Source: Scenedesmus sp. ARA3 (taxonomy: Eukaryota; Chlorophyta; Chlorophyceae; Sphaeropleales; Scenedesmaceae). From it: a stretch of 64,000 nucleotides of DNA. Positions 34,475 to 48,294 of this stretch are shown here, piece after piece (position 1 is the stretch's first letter; every line of letters starts with the position of its first letter). Made by a program: the position numbers and the translations under genes. The notes beneath the pieces were generated by a model that saw only the letters and a list, made by a program, of their open reading frames with translations, searched no databases and was not told the origin of the DNA. The stretch is taken from positions 39,129-103,128 of the forward strand of contig RWJK01001839.1 of the NCBI GenBank assembly GCA_004335835.1. Reading direction: 5' to 3'.

Positions 34475-35504
34475 GGGGCCAGGCAGCCCAGATATAGTTG
34501 TGCGTGTGATGGACGGGCAGCAGGTGCTGTCTTCGGTCACCACCCCTGGCAGCAGCAGCAGCAGCAGTAATGGGGCTGGGCTTGCGCTGACTGCTGACAA
34601 GGCAGTGCAGGCTGGCGAGCCTCCTGCACTTCAGCAGCAGCAGCAGCAGCAGGACAAGCCTTGGTGGTCGCCTGTTGTGTTCTGGCTGCCTGGCCAGAAG
34701 GGTGCTGATGCTGCAGAGGCAGCTGGAGCCAAAGCTAACCCTATGCAGCAGCTAGATCTACAGACAGGCAGCGGCGATGCAGCAGCAGCAGCAGCAGCGC
34801 AGCAGGATGCAGCGCATGGTGCTGCTGAGCATCCCGAAGATGCCGCACTGCATGCACAGGAGCCGCTGAGTTCTGCGCAGCGAGCATGGTGGCAGCCGCT
34901 AATCGACAATGACTTTGTGCGCTCACTGCCTGGCATGCCAAACAATGCAAGCAGCGCTAATGCCCGCAAGGATGTAGCTCAGCAGCAGCAGGATGCGGCG
35001 GCGGCTGCGGCTGCAGATCAGCAGCAGCAGCAGCAGCATGGGCCGGAGCAGCAGCAGCAGCAGAAGCAGTGGTGGGAGGATCTGGCTGGCTGGCTGCCGA
35101 AGCCAAACAGCAGCAGTGATGCTGCTGCTGCTGCTGCTGGTGAGGCTGCGGACGGCAGCAGGCAGCCTGTGGAAGCTATTGTCATTCCTGCTGATTTGCC
35201 GCTGGAGGAGATTGCTCGGGAAGTGGCAAAGCTCAAAGAGGATGCTTGGCGCTCCAAAGAGGACCATTTGGAGAACCTATGGGCTAAGACAGTAGAGCGA
35301 AACGACCGCTCCTGGCTGATGCTGCTGTGCTTCTTGCTGAGTGTTGTGATTGGGCTGCTGAGTGTGGTGGCGTGGCGGATCTCGGGGCTAGAAACGCCGC
35401 CGGATGAAGCTGCGAATGCAGCAGCAGCGGCGGCTGGTGCGGGGCAGCTGCCGCTGGCTCTGCTGGGGCTGGCAGCAGCAGCGATGGTGCACTGGGGCAT
35501 GTGA
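25819..35504 (+). CDS. SMP-domain plus C2-domain lipid-transfer/tether protein (NTMC2-like)
   Basis: Eleven exons join in perfect phase: 25819-26519, 26826-27232, 27880-28049, 29034-29211, 29633-29832, 30176-30331, 30713-30802, 31345-31548, 32132-32332, 32636-33534 and 33938-35504, giving 1590 residues. Residues 1-60 resemble a transit peptide (MTSIMAALQVHGPPLRAKGG). A membrane helix follows at about 238-262 (IMWGIAFTLGSQLLLALLL). The SMP domain (about 388-600) starts ESVEWVNMCFRKIWRVYQRG and runs through LKLRLAPMCPWVGTISLAF. The C2 domain is about 635-765. Then come long Ala/Gln/Ser-rich linkers and a C-terminal helix, WLMLLCFLLSVVIGLLSVVA. SMP domains carry glycerolipids at membrane contact sites; plant NTMC2 relatives place this at ER contacts. 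The first-exon start is less certain than the rest. Confidence 0.85.
27541..27935 (+). repeat. Exon-edge array: SMP exon 3 acceptor side, 4 copies
   Basis: TGCAG acceptors followed by the PRAAERAAMAAS-coding edge occur at 27541, 27652, 27767 and 27875 (spacing 111, 115, 108 bp). Only the last continues into the exon. Confidence 0.95.
28014..28640 (+). repeat. Exon-edge array: SMP exon 3 donor side, 6 copies with (GCA)n spacers
   Basis: The edge coding DLLQPVFDALIN plus GTGAGT is at 28014-28056 and recurs near 28152, 28272, 28404, 28506 and 28623. The first five keep a donor. Between copies lie (GCA)n runs that grow and shrink. Read-through past the first donor meets a stop quickly, so use of distal donors would truncate the protein. 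Confidence 0.95.
28739..29117 (+). repeat. Exon-edge array: SMP exon 4 acceptor side, 3 copies
   Basis: The acceptor plus the edge coding TTQPSWLLRLR..FTLDHEAPAFSN recurs at about 143-147 bp. The intronic CATGTTACATATCTGTTACT (near 28854 and 29000) is shared as well. The last copy is the real exon. Confidence 0.94.
29405..29700 (+). repeat. Exon-edge array: SMP exon 5 acceptor side, 3 copies
   Basis: (CTG)nCAG acceptor plus the edge coding GKGRWRFKIPVLVSDLD recurs near 29411, 29508 and 29628. The first two copies are nearly identical to each other, suggesting a recent event. Confidence 0.96.
29798..29930 (+). repeat. Exon-edge array: SMP exon 5 donor side, 2 copies
   Basis: The edge coding RLMRIPVLQ plus donor at 29798-29838 recurs at about 29890-29927 with its own GT. 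Confidence 0.88.
29970..30048 (+). repeat. Pyrimidine-rich minisatellite
   Basis: Three copies of a GCTGCTGTGCCTGCCTCCT-like unit form the tract in front of the decoy acceptor at about 30056. Confidence 0.8.
30052..30240 (+). repeat. Exon-edge array: SMP exon 6 acceptor side, 2 copies
   Basis: The edge coding NLLTQLLTVDLPAMMVLP (30176) has an upstream copy at about 30056-30115. The shared CTGGCTGTGCCTGC-type flanks show that the unit includes intron. Confidence 0.92.
30268..30590 (+). repeat. Exon-edge array: SMP exon 6 donor side, 3 copies
   Basis: The edge coding IAEAAVGRDTIMRAVASAVLQ plus donor recurs near 30397 (nearly exact) and 30535 (short). Extras lie downstream of 30331. Confidence 0.95.
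30755..31206 (+). repeat. Exon-edge array: SMP exon 7 donor side, 4 copies
   Basis: The edge coding GAAGGVSLPDLFR plus GTGAGG recurs near 30757, 30868, 31022 and 31155. Intron pieces including CAACAGGCAATGTCTTGATC are repeated too. Confidence 0.95.
31432..32015 (+). repeat. Exon-edge array: SMP exon 8 donor side, 3 copies
   Basis: About 120 bp of C2-domain coding sequence (GEQAVASRR..NQEVQFLVEDPDKQ) with its donor recurs near 31690-31805 and, diverged, 31930-32012. These are the longest coding-like copies in the window. Confidence 0.96.
32285..32462 (+). repeat. Exon-edge array: SMP exon 9 donor side, 2-3 copies
   Basis: The edge coding MVLLDVTFKAFEDDEQ plus GT recurs, partly split, at about 32395-32420 and 32420-32458. 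Confidence 0.82.
34323..34478 (+). repeat. Coding (CAG)n runs, polyGln in SMP-C2
   Basis: Two CAG runs (34323-34368 and 34433-34475) encode polyglutamine in the long linker of the SMP-C2 protein. In this sense orientation CAG is tolerated within exons. Confidence 0.9.
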
Positions 35505-38500
35505 GCATGCAATGGTGAGAGTGCTGCTGCTGCTGAAGCGCAGGAGTCTCGCCAGCCTACGCTGCCTTGTCAGCAGCCTGCTCATGGGCATGTGAGCATG
35601 CAATAATGCTGCTGCTGCGGGTCTGCTGTAGTGTGATTTTGAGCCGCAGTGCAGGCAGAGTGCATGCGCCAATGCTGCTGGTGCTGGCCACCGCCTTTGG
35701 AAAGCAGCAGCAGGGCTGCACATGTCAGTGTGGGTGGCTGGGAGCAGCTGTGCGGCTGATTGTGGTCAAAGCGCATCGCATCCTGCCTTGCATAGGCAGC
35801 TAGTTGGCAGTGTTTGAACAGGTGTGTGTGTGTTCAGATTGCTTGGGAGCTCCTCTGCCGCCCTGTAATCCTCAGACAGCGGTAATTGGGTGTGTTGTGG
35901 CCCGAGCTTAGGTAGGCGGGTTGTGTGTTGTGTGTTGTGTGTTGCTCGGCCGTGCTCGGTGTTGCTAGCACGGCTTGTGCAGCGGCGTTGCAAGTGCGGC
36001 GTTTGCAGCGCCTGCTGTCAGTTCATCTCTTGTGTATCAGACTTATCAGACATGGCAAGGCTTGTTTCATCCTAGGGTTGCAATCGCAAGCACACTCTGT
36101 GTCTGGAAAAGGTTTTTTCAGCAGATGGTTTGGTCGGATGTGGGATATATTACAACTTGTTTTGCACCCAGGATGTCAAAGCCTGGCTTGTGGGCATACT
36201 GCTTTGTTTGAAGCAGAATGCTGAGCACACACTGCACATGCTCAGCAGCAGGCAGTAGCTCTGTCTACCTCATCCAATCGTGGCAGAGAGCATGATCTAG
36301 AACCATGGTTTAGCAGCAGGGGGGTAAAGCATGGGTGCAGGTTGTGTGCCGCAGCAAAGTGCACGTGCTGCGGTGTCAGCAGTTTTGTCGTGTAGCAAGG
36401 TGTGCGCAGCCAGCTGAACTTAGATTGTTGTGCTGCCGCCGTTATCATCAGCGTATGTACATGGCAGCTGGTGGCGAGTGTACCCTGCACAGCAGACCAG
36501 GGATGCAGGTGTGGGTTGCATGCAGCAGCGCAGACAGTGCTACTAGTAGTAAGCGGGATCAGGTATGCGTATGCATTCTGCAACACCTTTGGAGCTGCCA
36601 CGCTGCATAGGACTGCTCGTGTGCATGCAGCAGCGGGATTTGCGCAAGCTGCCACAGCAACTGGAACGTGGCACAGCAAGGAGAGAGGCGCCTGCACACA
36701 CTGTTTTCGCACACGCTGGTGTGCTTCTGTGTGGTTGTGTGACTGCGCCTCCTGGCGCGGCCTGAGCCTGAGGGGTGTGACAGAGGCGTGGCTCGGGCAT
36801 GCTAAGAGCCGCAGAGAAATACTTCCTATGCCTACGCAGCAGTAGTGTAAGGTGGGGGCGGTTGCGCCCGCTGCGGGTAATGATTTTACCTGCAGAGTGT
36901 GCAGTGTGGCCGCAGAAAATGCTGGTGCCTGCGCAGCAGTGCTGGCAGCAGTGTGCCGCATGTGTTGGTGGCAGGGTGGCTTGGGGGCCAGACAGGCACA
37001 TGGCCACTAGCTGTGAGGTAGAGTGCCACTCCAGTGGAGTTGCAGGTGTGGCGGCACTGCCAGTGCAGTGGCTGCAGAGGACTGGCTTGCGCTGACACTG
37101 ACATGAGGTAGCGGCGAAAATTTTCTTTGAAATTCACCAGTGTCAAGCAGAATCAGCGCTACGGTGAGGCTGCGCTGCAAAGCTGTTGCACTGCCACAGG
37201 TGTGCACGTACAGGAATGTGTGCTGGGTGTCGACCATGGCAGTGTGATGCTGCTGGTTTGTAGCAGCTGTTTTCATGCCACCGTATACATTGTGGTCAGC
37301 CCGTACGTGCCCGCGCATCTCCGGGAGCGGTGCTGAAGTCCGCCCAGCAGCGGCAAGAGCCTACCGTTGATGATTTTGAGACCACAGCAGTGCACCACAG
37401 AGATGGTGTCATTCGTGCTGTGGCTGGTGTGTGTGATGTTCAGGCCACGTGTTGTTGCGCACGGTGCCGGTCCGGCGTAGCAGCAAGAGCAGCTTGGGCC
37501 ATATGCTGATGTCGGGCATGTGATGCATCATGTGATGTGCTGCATCTGGAGTGCAGCTGCCAATTGTGGCCTGTTGTGCAGAGTCTGGGGAGCTGCATTT
37601 TTGCTGCTTGCAAGCCCCCAAAGTGTATCTGAGCGGCTGCTGCAGTTGCATATACGTACATGCGTTGTACAAGGGGTGGTATCATGCTAAGTGCAGCACG
37701 CATGTGCTAGTGCGAACAGCAGACGGCAAACGGCTGCAGTGAAAGCTGAACATTGCGGGTGCTGCTGCTGCTGCTGCTGCTGCTCTGTTGTTGGTGCTGG
37801 CGTGCCACGAGCAACAGCGCCTATGGCACTTGACGCAGCGCAACATAGCATGTGCGTTTCTTGCGCTGCAGTGTCTGCGCTGGTGCAACAGTTTTTGATG
37901 TTGACGTTTGGAAGTAACAGAAGCAAACGCTACGCACACAAAATTGAGCTGCATCTTAGCCTGCTGCGTCCTGTGCGGCTGCTGTGTGCAAATGCTGCAG
38001 TTGCAGTGCTGCAGCTTTGTTATCATGTGCGCTGCCAGGCTCTGCAGCCTGGAGTGGTTGAAGTCAGTGGCACTGGCGCTTGTGCAGGTGTGCTGGATGC
38101 TGCAAGCCCTGGAGACTTCAAACAGCATCTTAACACGTCGCAATAACTCGTCGTGTACAAGTCACCTGTCCCCACCAACTGCCTTTGCACCTGCTCTCTT
38201 GGCTTGCTGTTGTCAAAGATCCCAGCTGAAGCTGAAAGCACGCCATATCGTACGTCTAGAAAGTTGATCTTCATCGAAACATGCCCAATTCAATCGGTTC
38301 AGGATGCAATGTACGTACGTGGGCGCTGATAGGAGATTTGGATATTTTCTCAGCTGCTCGATCTGTTTTTCCGCCACAGCGAACAATAATTGAGCATTCA
38401 TACACAAGCCAGAGGCAAGGTGTCAGATGTCGATATATAATCAGCATGCATGCAGCAGCAATGATACGGGCTTGCTTTTGCCTCCTAGTTTCACAGCTCG

Positions 38501-38700
38501 TGTGTGCTGAAGGCTGCAATCCTGGGTAGAGTTTCCTGCCAGTGATCGAGCATTCATTAATGCATGGCTGGTCGCAAATGGAGCTGATCGGGAGGGTTTT
38601 GGGAGGACGGGCTTAGGAGTGGCGAGCGAGTACTTGTGCCCGTGCAAGCGATTGAATACTCACCTTCACCACTTTCTCGGAAAGAGGTCAAACAGTCACA
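35505..38700. other. Intergenic region between the SMP-C2 gene and GAPA
   Basis: 3.2 kb holding the SMP 3' end (a TGTAA element at 35864-35868 could be its poly(A) signal), a GTTGTGT microsatellite at about 35921-35945 and the GAPA promoter. Several open frames exist, but none has recognisable features. I see no further gene. Confidence 0.5.
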
Positions 38701-41927
<3,227 letters not shown>

Positions 41928-42796
41928 GCAGCTGACCAGCGACAACACTGTTGTTACTTGTCCTTGCTGAGTATTGCTGACGCGCTGATGGCTTGGTATC
42001 TCTGAGCAAAGGTCTGGGCGACGCCGGGGCGGCGGCTCTTCAGTATTTTAGGCAGCAGGCGCAGCCGCGGGCGCAGCAGCCGGCGCCGCTACCAACGCGT
42101 GGCGGTGTGCGCTGCAGCAGCTCTGGCTGGCGCGGCGGGTCGGTGTGTACATAGGTGTCCTGTCCAGGTTTCGGCGGTGTAGAGTGGGATGTGTTTGTGA
42201 CTGTTGTCCATGCGTGGCATGATGCTCGGGGCCAGGCCACTGCCTGCACCAGGCGTCTCAATTTTGCAGTGAACGGCCAGCTGAAGTGTGCTGCAGCGTT
42301 TTTGCTACACAGCGGTGCCTTCAGCTGGGCTTGAAACACATCACGCTGACTTCAGCTTGCAGAGCGGCGAGAGGAGAGGCCTGAGAGAGTGTGTGTGAAG
42401 GCTTTGGTGCGCAAGCACCTCTCAAGTGTAAATTCATCAACCACAAACCAACGCCCGAGACCCTTGAGGTCGTCACAGCAGAGCTGTGCGGGCAGGTGGG
42501 ACATTGGACACCACGCCACTAGCACGTAGGCTGACTGTGGTACTGGTCAGCGTCTGTTACCTGTCAGAGCGTATGTTGTAAGCAAGACAACACAGCGCAA
42601 TATCAACGACGGTCGTGAAGCAACGCTGCAAAGTTCTGGGGACACAAACCGCGGGAGATTCGGGTGTGACAGTGTCACTCAGGCTCGGATACGTGTGCAC
42701 GCTTCCACATAGGCATTCACTTTGATCTTATACACCTTTAGAACTTAAAGGCGCTGCTGAAACACCTCACTGTAGTGGTGGCTGAGCGACTTCACG
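41928..42796. other. GAPA 3' region and glutaredoxin upstream region
   Basis: 869 bp. A TGTAA at 42427-42431 is a candidate chlorophyte poly(A) signal for GAPA, about 500 bp after the stop. No other gene is seen. Confidence 0.5.
42427..42431 (+). terminator. Candidate TGTAA poly(A) signal of GAPA
   Basis: TGTAA is the usual polyadenylation signal in chlorophycean algae. The position is plausible but the motif is short. Confidence 0.35.
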
Positions 42797-43705
42797 ATGC
42801 TTGCTAGGGCCACCCGTGCGCCTGTGCAGAGGCAGGCAGCAGCTCATTCTACATCAGTTTCACGTATCAATATCAGGCAGCCGGCACGGACACAGCAGAT
42901 CGCCAGGGCACAGGGCTCGAACAACCCAGTAGAAGGAGCTATCAACTGGCTTACTGTTGCCCTGAAGAACAGCCCAATCAACGAGGGGAAGAAGGCCCTG
43001 GCAAAGGCACAAGGTGCATTCACTGGCATAGCTTGCTGTAGTACTGCTGACTTGCATGCAGACAGGCTGCGTGCATGTATACTTGCATCAGCGTTGCTGC
43101 TGCCACTGCCTGCTATAGCTGCTCCAAAAGCGCACATCACCTTGCTGTAAGGGCTGCATGCACAACTGTATTGCTGCATGCTGCATGCTGCTGCTGATGC
43201 TGTTGTTCTTCTGTTGCTGTAATGCAGCTGGGGAGTATGATGAGAAGGCAGTCAGGGGCAAGATTGAAGGCCTGATCAAGGACAACAAGGTGCACACAGG
43301 GAACCACAAGCAGCACATTCAGTGCTCGTGTACAGACAGCTACGAGCATACCATCAAATGATGTATCTGCTGTACAGCAACTACTGCCCCCAAAGAAGCG
43401 TGTCATTTGGCTGCACATGGCATCATCTGTTATGTGCCAAGTCAGCAGCATTGCCTGGTAGCCAGCTGCTAAGTGCTTCTGGGTGCTAGCTGCATGCCTG
43501 CAAGCATTCTAAGCTGTTGAGGCTTACCAGATGCACATCAACACCGGCTGCTTGCTGCTTTGGCATGCAGGTAGCTACCAGTAACACCCGACAGTACAGG
43601 CAAAAAACAGGTTGACGCATTGTGGCCAGCTGCTTTAACGAGTGGCAATCATGGAACCAATGGTACAACTTGACCTGTTGGCTGCTTGTACCGCTGCCCC
43701 TGCTG

Positions 43706-43759
<54 letters not shown>

Positions 43760-44401
43760 NNNNNNNNNNNNNNNNNNNNNNNNNNNNNNNNNNNNNNNNN
43801 NNNNNNNNNNNNNNNNNNNNNNNNNNNNNNNNNNNNNNNNNNNNNNNNNNNNNNNNNNNNNNNNNNNNNNNNNNNNNNNNNNNNNNNNNNNNNNNNNNNN
43901 NNNNCGTAGCGTCACGAGCAGCCTTATTCCAAGCTCTGTACACCACAAGGCACTGGCACGAGGTTTTCTCATCTTGATGGCTGAGCCCCTTACAGCGCAG
44001 GGCTCGTTGCAAGCTGGCACGGCAGCATAACTACTGGGTGGTGTGCTGCCATTGTTGTGTCGGGTGGTCACAGACTAATGCCAGCCGAGATGCATTTGCA
44101 GTACTTTGCTGGCGAAAAGTTGGTTGTTTGTTTTGCAGCATCATACAGGCGTGACAGATGCTTCAGAAATTAGCTGTACCATCATGCAGTGCACTGTGCT
44201 GCTCACACGCTGCTTGCGTGCGGTGTTTGCCTGTCTGCTGCTGCCGCTGCACGCTGGCAGATGACCGAGCGCACCAGCGTACCAAACATTTGGATTGCTG
44301 GCAAGAACGTGGGCGGCTGCAACGATGGGCCGGGTGTGATGACGCTGCACAAGCAGGGCGAGCTGGTGCCGATGCTGAAGGCAGCAGGCGCTTTGGCATG
44401 A
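42797..44401 (+). CDS. Plastid glutaredoxin, active-site exon lost in an assembly gap
   Basis: Exon 1 (42797-43013) gives a transit-like N-terminus ([20 protein letters not shown]) and [18 protein letters not shown]. Exon 2 (43228-43289) gives [21 protein letters not shown], the start of a glutaredoxin fold. The last exon (44261-44401) gives [19 protein letters not shown] and then [13 protein letters not shown], the glutathione-binding TVP loop and C-terminal helix of glutaredoxins. The middle, about 45 residues that should contain the CPxC or CGFS active site, is absent from the readable sequence; the 145-N gap lies exactly there. Whether it is a monothiol or dithiol enzyme cannot be told. 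Confidence 0.82.
43711..43904. other. (CTG)n run and assembly gap
   Basis: A run of about 16 CTG units (43711-43759) runs into 145 unknown bases (43760-43904). The true gap length is unknown. Confidence 0.95.
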
Positions 44402-44943
44402 GCAGCAGCAGACAGCAGCAGCAGACAGCAAGGCACTAGCACGGGATACGTTTGACCGCCGGTCACAACGGTTGTCAATATAAGAGGCACAGGGAAGAAT
44501 ACGTGAAGGTGCGCTCTTCAGAATAAACCTGCACACACATTCTGCAGATGTGCACCAGTCTGCACACATACAGCATGTCAGCTTCATGTTGATGTTGGAT
44601 CATAGTTCGGTAACAAGCACTGGTGTGGTTCTAAGACCGTATATCGTAACAGGAGCCTGAAGCGACGAGTCCGCATCGTCTTCTTGACTGCCAAGTCTGT
44701 CTGATCCAGGTCGTGTGCCTCTGGCTTTGACCAGGGTTTTGACTGCGACGGGTGGTGGTAAGGCGACTAGATGAACGCGATGATGTATTCTGAAATTAAC
44801 ATTGACTCGACTTCTGCTACAGATCCACGGGCTTGCCTTGCAACTGATGTCACACGTTTCGTACTAATTGCTTCCATCAGCACCTCAATCAGATGGTTTT
44901 CGAAGCACATAAATCGTATGTGTATTAGTTACAGAAAACTGTC
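44402..44943. other. Short intergenic region, glutaredoxin / DRC5
   Basis: 542 bp between tandem genes, holding the glutaredoxin 3' end and the DRC5 promoter. No gene seen. Confidence 0.5.
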
Positions 44944-47031
44944 ATGAGTGCTGCGCCTTCGCTACTAGTCCCTCTCAAGGACCTGTGCATTAAAGCTGTT
45001 GCCAGCAACTTCAGCAGCAACCCTACAAATGGGAAGCTGCCAGATGTGCAGGCCTGCCGAGCTGTGCAAGTGTTGCCTCTTGACCTTCCTTTAGAACTTG
45101 CAGCAGCCCTGACTGGTGACGAGGATTATTGGAAGAAGAGAGCGCGTGTGCGATGGAGGAACTGTGTGGTGACTGCCCATGGCGGGTCCTGGAAGCAGCT
45201 GTACATGGAGCAGAACTTACAAGAAGCTCTAGAGAAGTAAGCAACAGCAAGCACCTGTATTGACGCAGTTGGGTACTTGGGTAGCTGCAGCGTGCCAACC
45301 AAGCATGGGAACCATGTGTAACACAGCACTGCCACACTGCTCATGCACTGCTACACATGCACAGCAAGCCACGCACGCAGCGCTATGAGCACAACACGAC
45401 AAACCTCTCTCACACGCTGGCATAACAAAGTAGTACTAGGTACTGGATTGAACTGATGCAGGCTACTGAATCAGCGCAGGCCTCCTAGATCGCTAGCAGC
45501 TGCATGCTTGCCAAAACCGCTGCACATGTTGGGCTCACCCCATCTCCCTCATGTTTTGCTGCCCCCAGCTTCGACGCAGCAACAGGCGACATAGCAGCGC
45601 TGCGGCGCCTCATGGCCTTCAGCAGGCGCTTTGTGCAAGGGCTGCGCGTGCAGCAGCTGCCCTCGCACCTGGACCTGCAGCTGCTGTTCAACGCCATGGA
45701 GCACAGTCCTGCAAGCCTGGCTGTGAGCTACGGGCAGCGCTGCGTGGGCATGGACTATGACAGGGCAGCCTTTGGAGCCAGCCTGGCTGACTGCAGGTGC
45801 GTGCGCTGCTGGCCGCATGTTGACATGCTGTTGGTGCTGCCACCAATCATATATATCGTCCTCACTGTTGCGAGACAGGAGCTGACGATGGTGCCTGCAA
45901 CTGTACTTACCATGGATCTCCTTGGACAGCAAACCGCAGCTGCTGACGTGGGTGACTGTAGGTACAGCCATGCTGCAACCCACTGTTTGCTGCGTACGCA
46001 AACGGTATGTCACAGTGTGCAGTGCTGACGTCTTGCGGTGCATCTGGGTGCTGCAGGTGCCTGGCGCGCGGCCTGGCGCTGACTGAGACGCTGGTGGTGC
46101 TGGAGCTGAGCAACAATGGCCTGGATGATGACAAGCTGCGCATGCTGGCCAGCGGCCTGGCAGACAACATCAGTGTGACACACCTTAACCTCAGCCACAA
46201 CAGGATCTCAGACAGGTGCGTGCACCACAGTGTAGCAGCACGCTGCAGGAGGCAGAGACTTGTTGGGCTGCAACTGGTAGATGGAGTGCGCAGCAGCTGC
46301 TTAGGATGCCAGGCGTGTGGCAGATGTCCATATCAGCTGCTGTCTCATTGCAGATTCAATGGTGGATGCGGTCAATTTATGTGAATGCATTTAGACAATG
46401 AAACAACCAGTGACTGATGTGGCCTGGCTGCTACAGGGGTGTGCGGGCGCTGGCAAAGCTGCTGGACAAGAACAGTGTGCTGTCCCTGCTGGACCTGGCA
46501 GATAACCACCTGCATGCAGACAGCGGCAGGGCACTTGCTCGCGCATTGGGCCACAGCAGGGCCCTGGTCAGCCTCAACCTGCGGCTCAACAGGCTGGGGG
46601 ACGAGGGCTGTGCGGCGCTGTGTGACGCGCTGGCGCGCGCGCAGGTGCCTGCAGCAGCGCGGCCAGCAGCTGCTGGCTCCTCAGCAGGCGGCAACAGCAG
46701 CAGCACCAGCGGCAGTCAGCAACCGCAACAGCAGCAGCAGATGGCAGCGCTTGAGCGCCTGAACATCAGCAGTAATGGGGCTGGCGCTGGGCTGCTGCCC
46801 AGCTTATGCAGCATGCTGCGCAGCAACAGGACGCTGGCGGAGCTTGATGTGAGCAGCAACACCTTCAGCGAGCACGTGGCGCAGGAGCTGCTCAGCGCAG
46901 TGAGCAGCAGTGCGCTGCTGGGGCTGGACGTGCGGGGCTGCGCGCTGGGGGCCACAGCAGAGGCTGCCATTAGTGAGGAGGTGCTGGGCAGGCTGGCCAA
47001 GATAGAGCGCAAGCGGCTGCTGGGAGCCTAG
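44944..47031 (+). CDS. DRC5: Dynein regulatory complex subunit 5 (TCTE1 homolog)
   Basis: Four exons join in phase: 44944-45236, 45569-45796, 46057-46215 and 46437-47031, giving 424 residues. The N-terminal part has the TCTE1 signature: LPLDLPLELAAALTGDEDYW, then GSWKQLYMEQNLQEAL, and YGQRCVGMDYDRAAFG. It is followed by about seven leucine-rich repeats, for example LVVLELSNNGLDDDKLRMLA and VTHLNLSHNRISDRGVRAL. A 35-residue Ala/Ser/Gln insert (from VPAAARPAAAGSS to QQPQQQQQMAA) splits repeats four and five. DRC5 is part of the nexin-dynein regulatory complex between outer doublets of motile cilia. Its presence says the organism makes, or recently made, flagellated cells. No exon-edge duplication is seen. 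Confidence 0.93.
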
Positions 47032-48294
47032 CGACAGCTGTGTATGGTGGCGTGCCACGGGGGCGCTGTTGCTACAGCTTGATTGGCGATTAGGTGATGG
47101 TGCAGCAGCCAGCGCTGACAAGGTGCTCACTGGCAGCTCCGTATTGAAGGTCGTGCGCAAGCAGATGCTGCCTGTACAGCACAAACCATTGGCAGTTGCC
47201 AATCTGCAGAAAGCGGATCACTGGCAGACTGCGGGCCTTGTGACAGCCTGGGGTCTGGACTTGGGAAGGCCTATGTTGCTGTGCATAGGCACTGTTGCAT
47301 TTGGCACTGCTTGACGTTTTCAAGCTACAAGCGCTTGTGGAGGTGTAGGTTTTCTGCCTGCCTCTAACAGGGTACCCTGTGTATCCACCATGTCTGGTAG
47401 GCATTGTAATATCACATGAATGACGCAACATCACTTGATTTTTCATGCAGGCTGCAACTGTTCAATTGCGATTCCAGGTTACCCTGTTGACAGGGCTTAT
47501 CCAGCAGCAGGGGGCATCATACACCCTGATACTAAAGCAGTGGAATAACACGTGCGCTATGCAAACTTTTGACAGTTGCACCTGCCTGCCAGCCCATCAA
47601 TGCTCGCGCCAGCAATAACCTGTGCTGTGAGTGCACATGTGTAAAGTAAGCAATGTGCACTGTTGCAGTGCAAATGCGGATGATGAGGCAGCAGCCAGCT
47701 GCGGCAGTTGACAAAACCCAGCATGCAGCACTGTTGCGGCAACCTAAGTACTTCTTCAGCAACATCTCGGTTGCTGCAGAGCTGCTGCAGAAACTGGACT
47801 TGATCACCGTCACAAGATGAGGCATGTAGCATCAGACACAGCACGGCCATCCGAGGAGAACAAAAGCCAACAGCGCAGGGACTAGCATCATGGGTAAGTG
47901 CAGTATATTATTGCAGTTCAAAACGCACCACCCGCATGCTCGAGCCTAAAGGGCAGGGTGGTTGGCTGCAGAAAAGCAGTCCCTCTTTTGCAAGTAACTT
48001 TGTTGATTGTCGCCGTGATGTGAAAATGATGCTGACTCCAACAGGTAAACGCGTAACAGCAAGCTCCGACAATCAAGCAACTGCTTCCTGGAACCATTAG
48101 CATCTTGCTGAAGGCCCACCTCAGAAGTGCTACAGCAACTCACATGACATCTGCCTAACAGATCTACAGCTCACTTTCTGCAGCTGCTGTACCGCACCGC
48201 TGCCAGACTTGCCGCACAGCCCTGTCCTGCGCAGACGAGCAGTTGTAGGATAGATTGGGCAGATTCGAGATCAATCGTCTAGTGTGCGCAGCTC
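47032..48294. other. Convergent intergenic region, DRC5 / lactone oxidase
   Basis: 1.26 kb between two 3' ends. I see no gene and no clear repeat in it. Confidence 0.5.

Noticed and set aside
36242..37007. A minus-strand gene between SMP-C2 and GAPA
   Set aside because: The frames are His/Ala/Cys-rich with no family signature, no plausible splice phases and no repeats of the exon-edge type.
43622..44071. Long open frames across the N run
   Set aside because: They exist only because unknown bases cannot make stops; their readable parts are CTG repeat translations.
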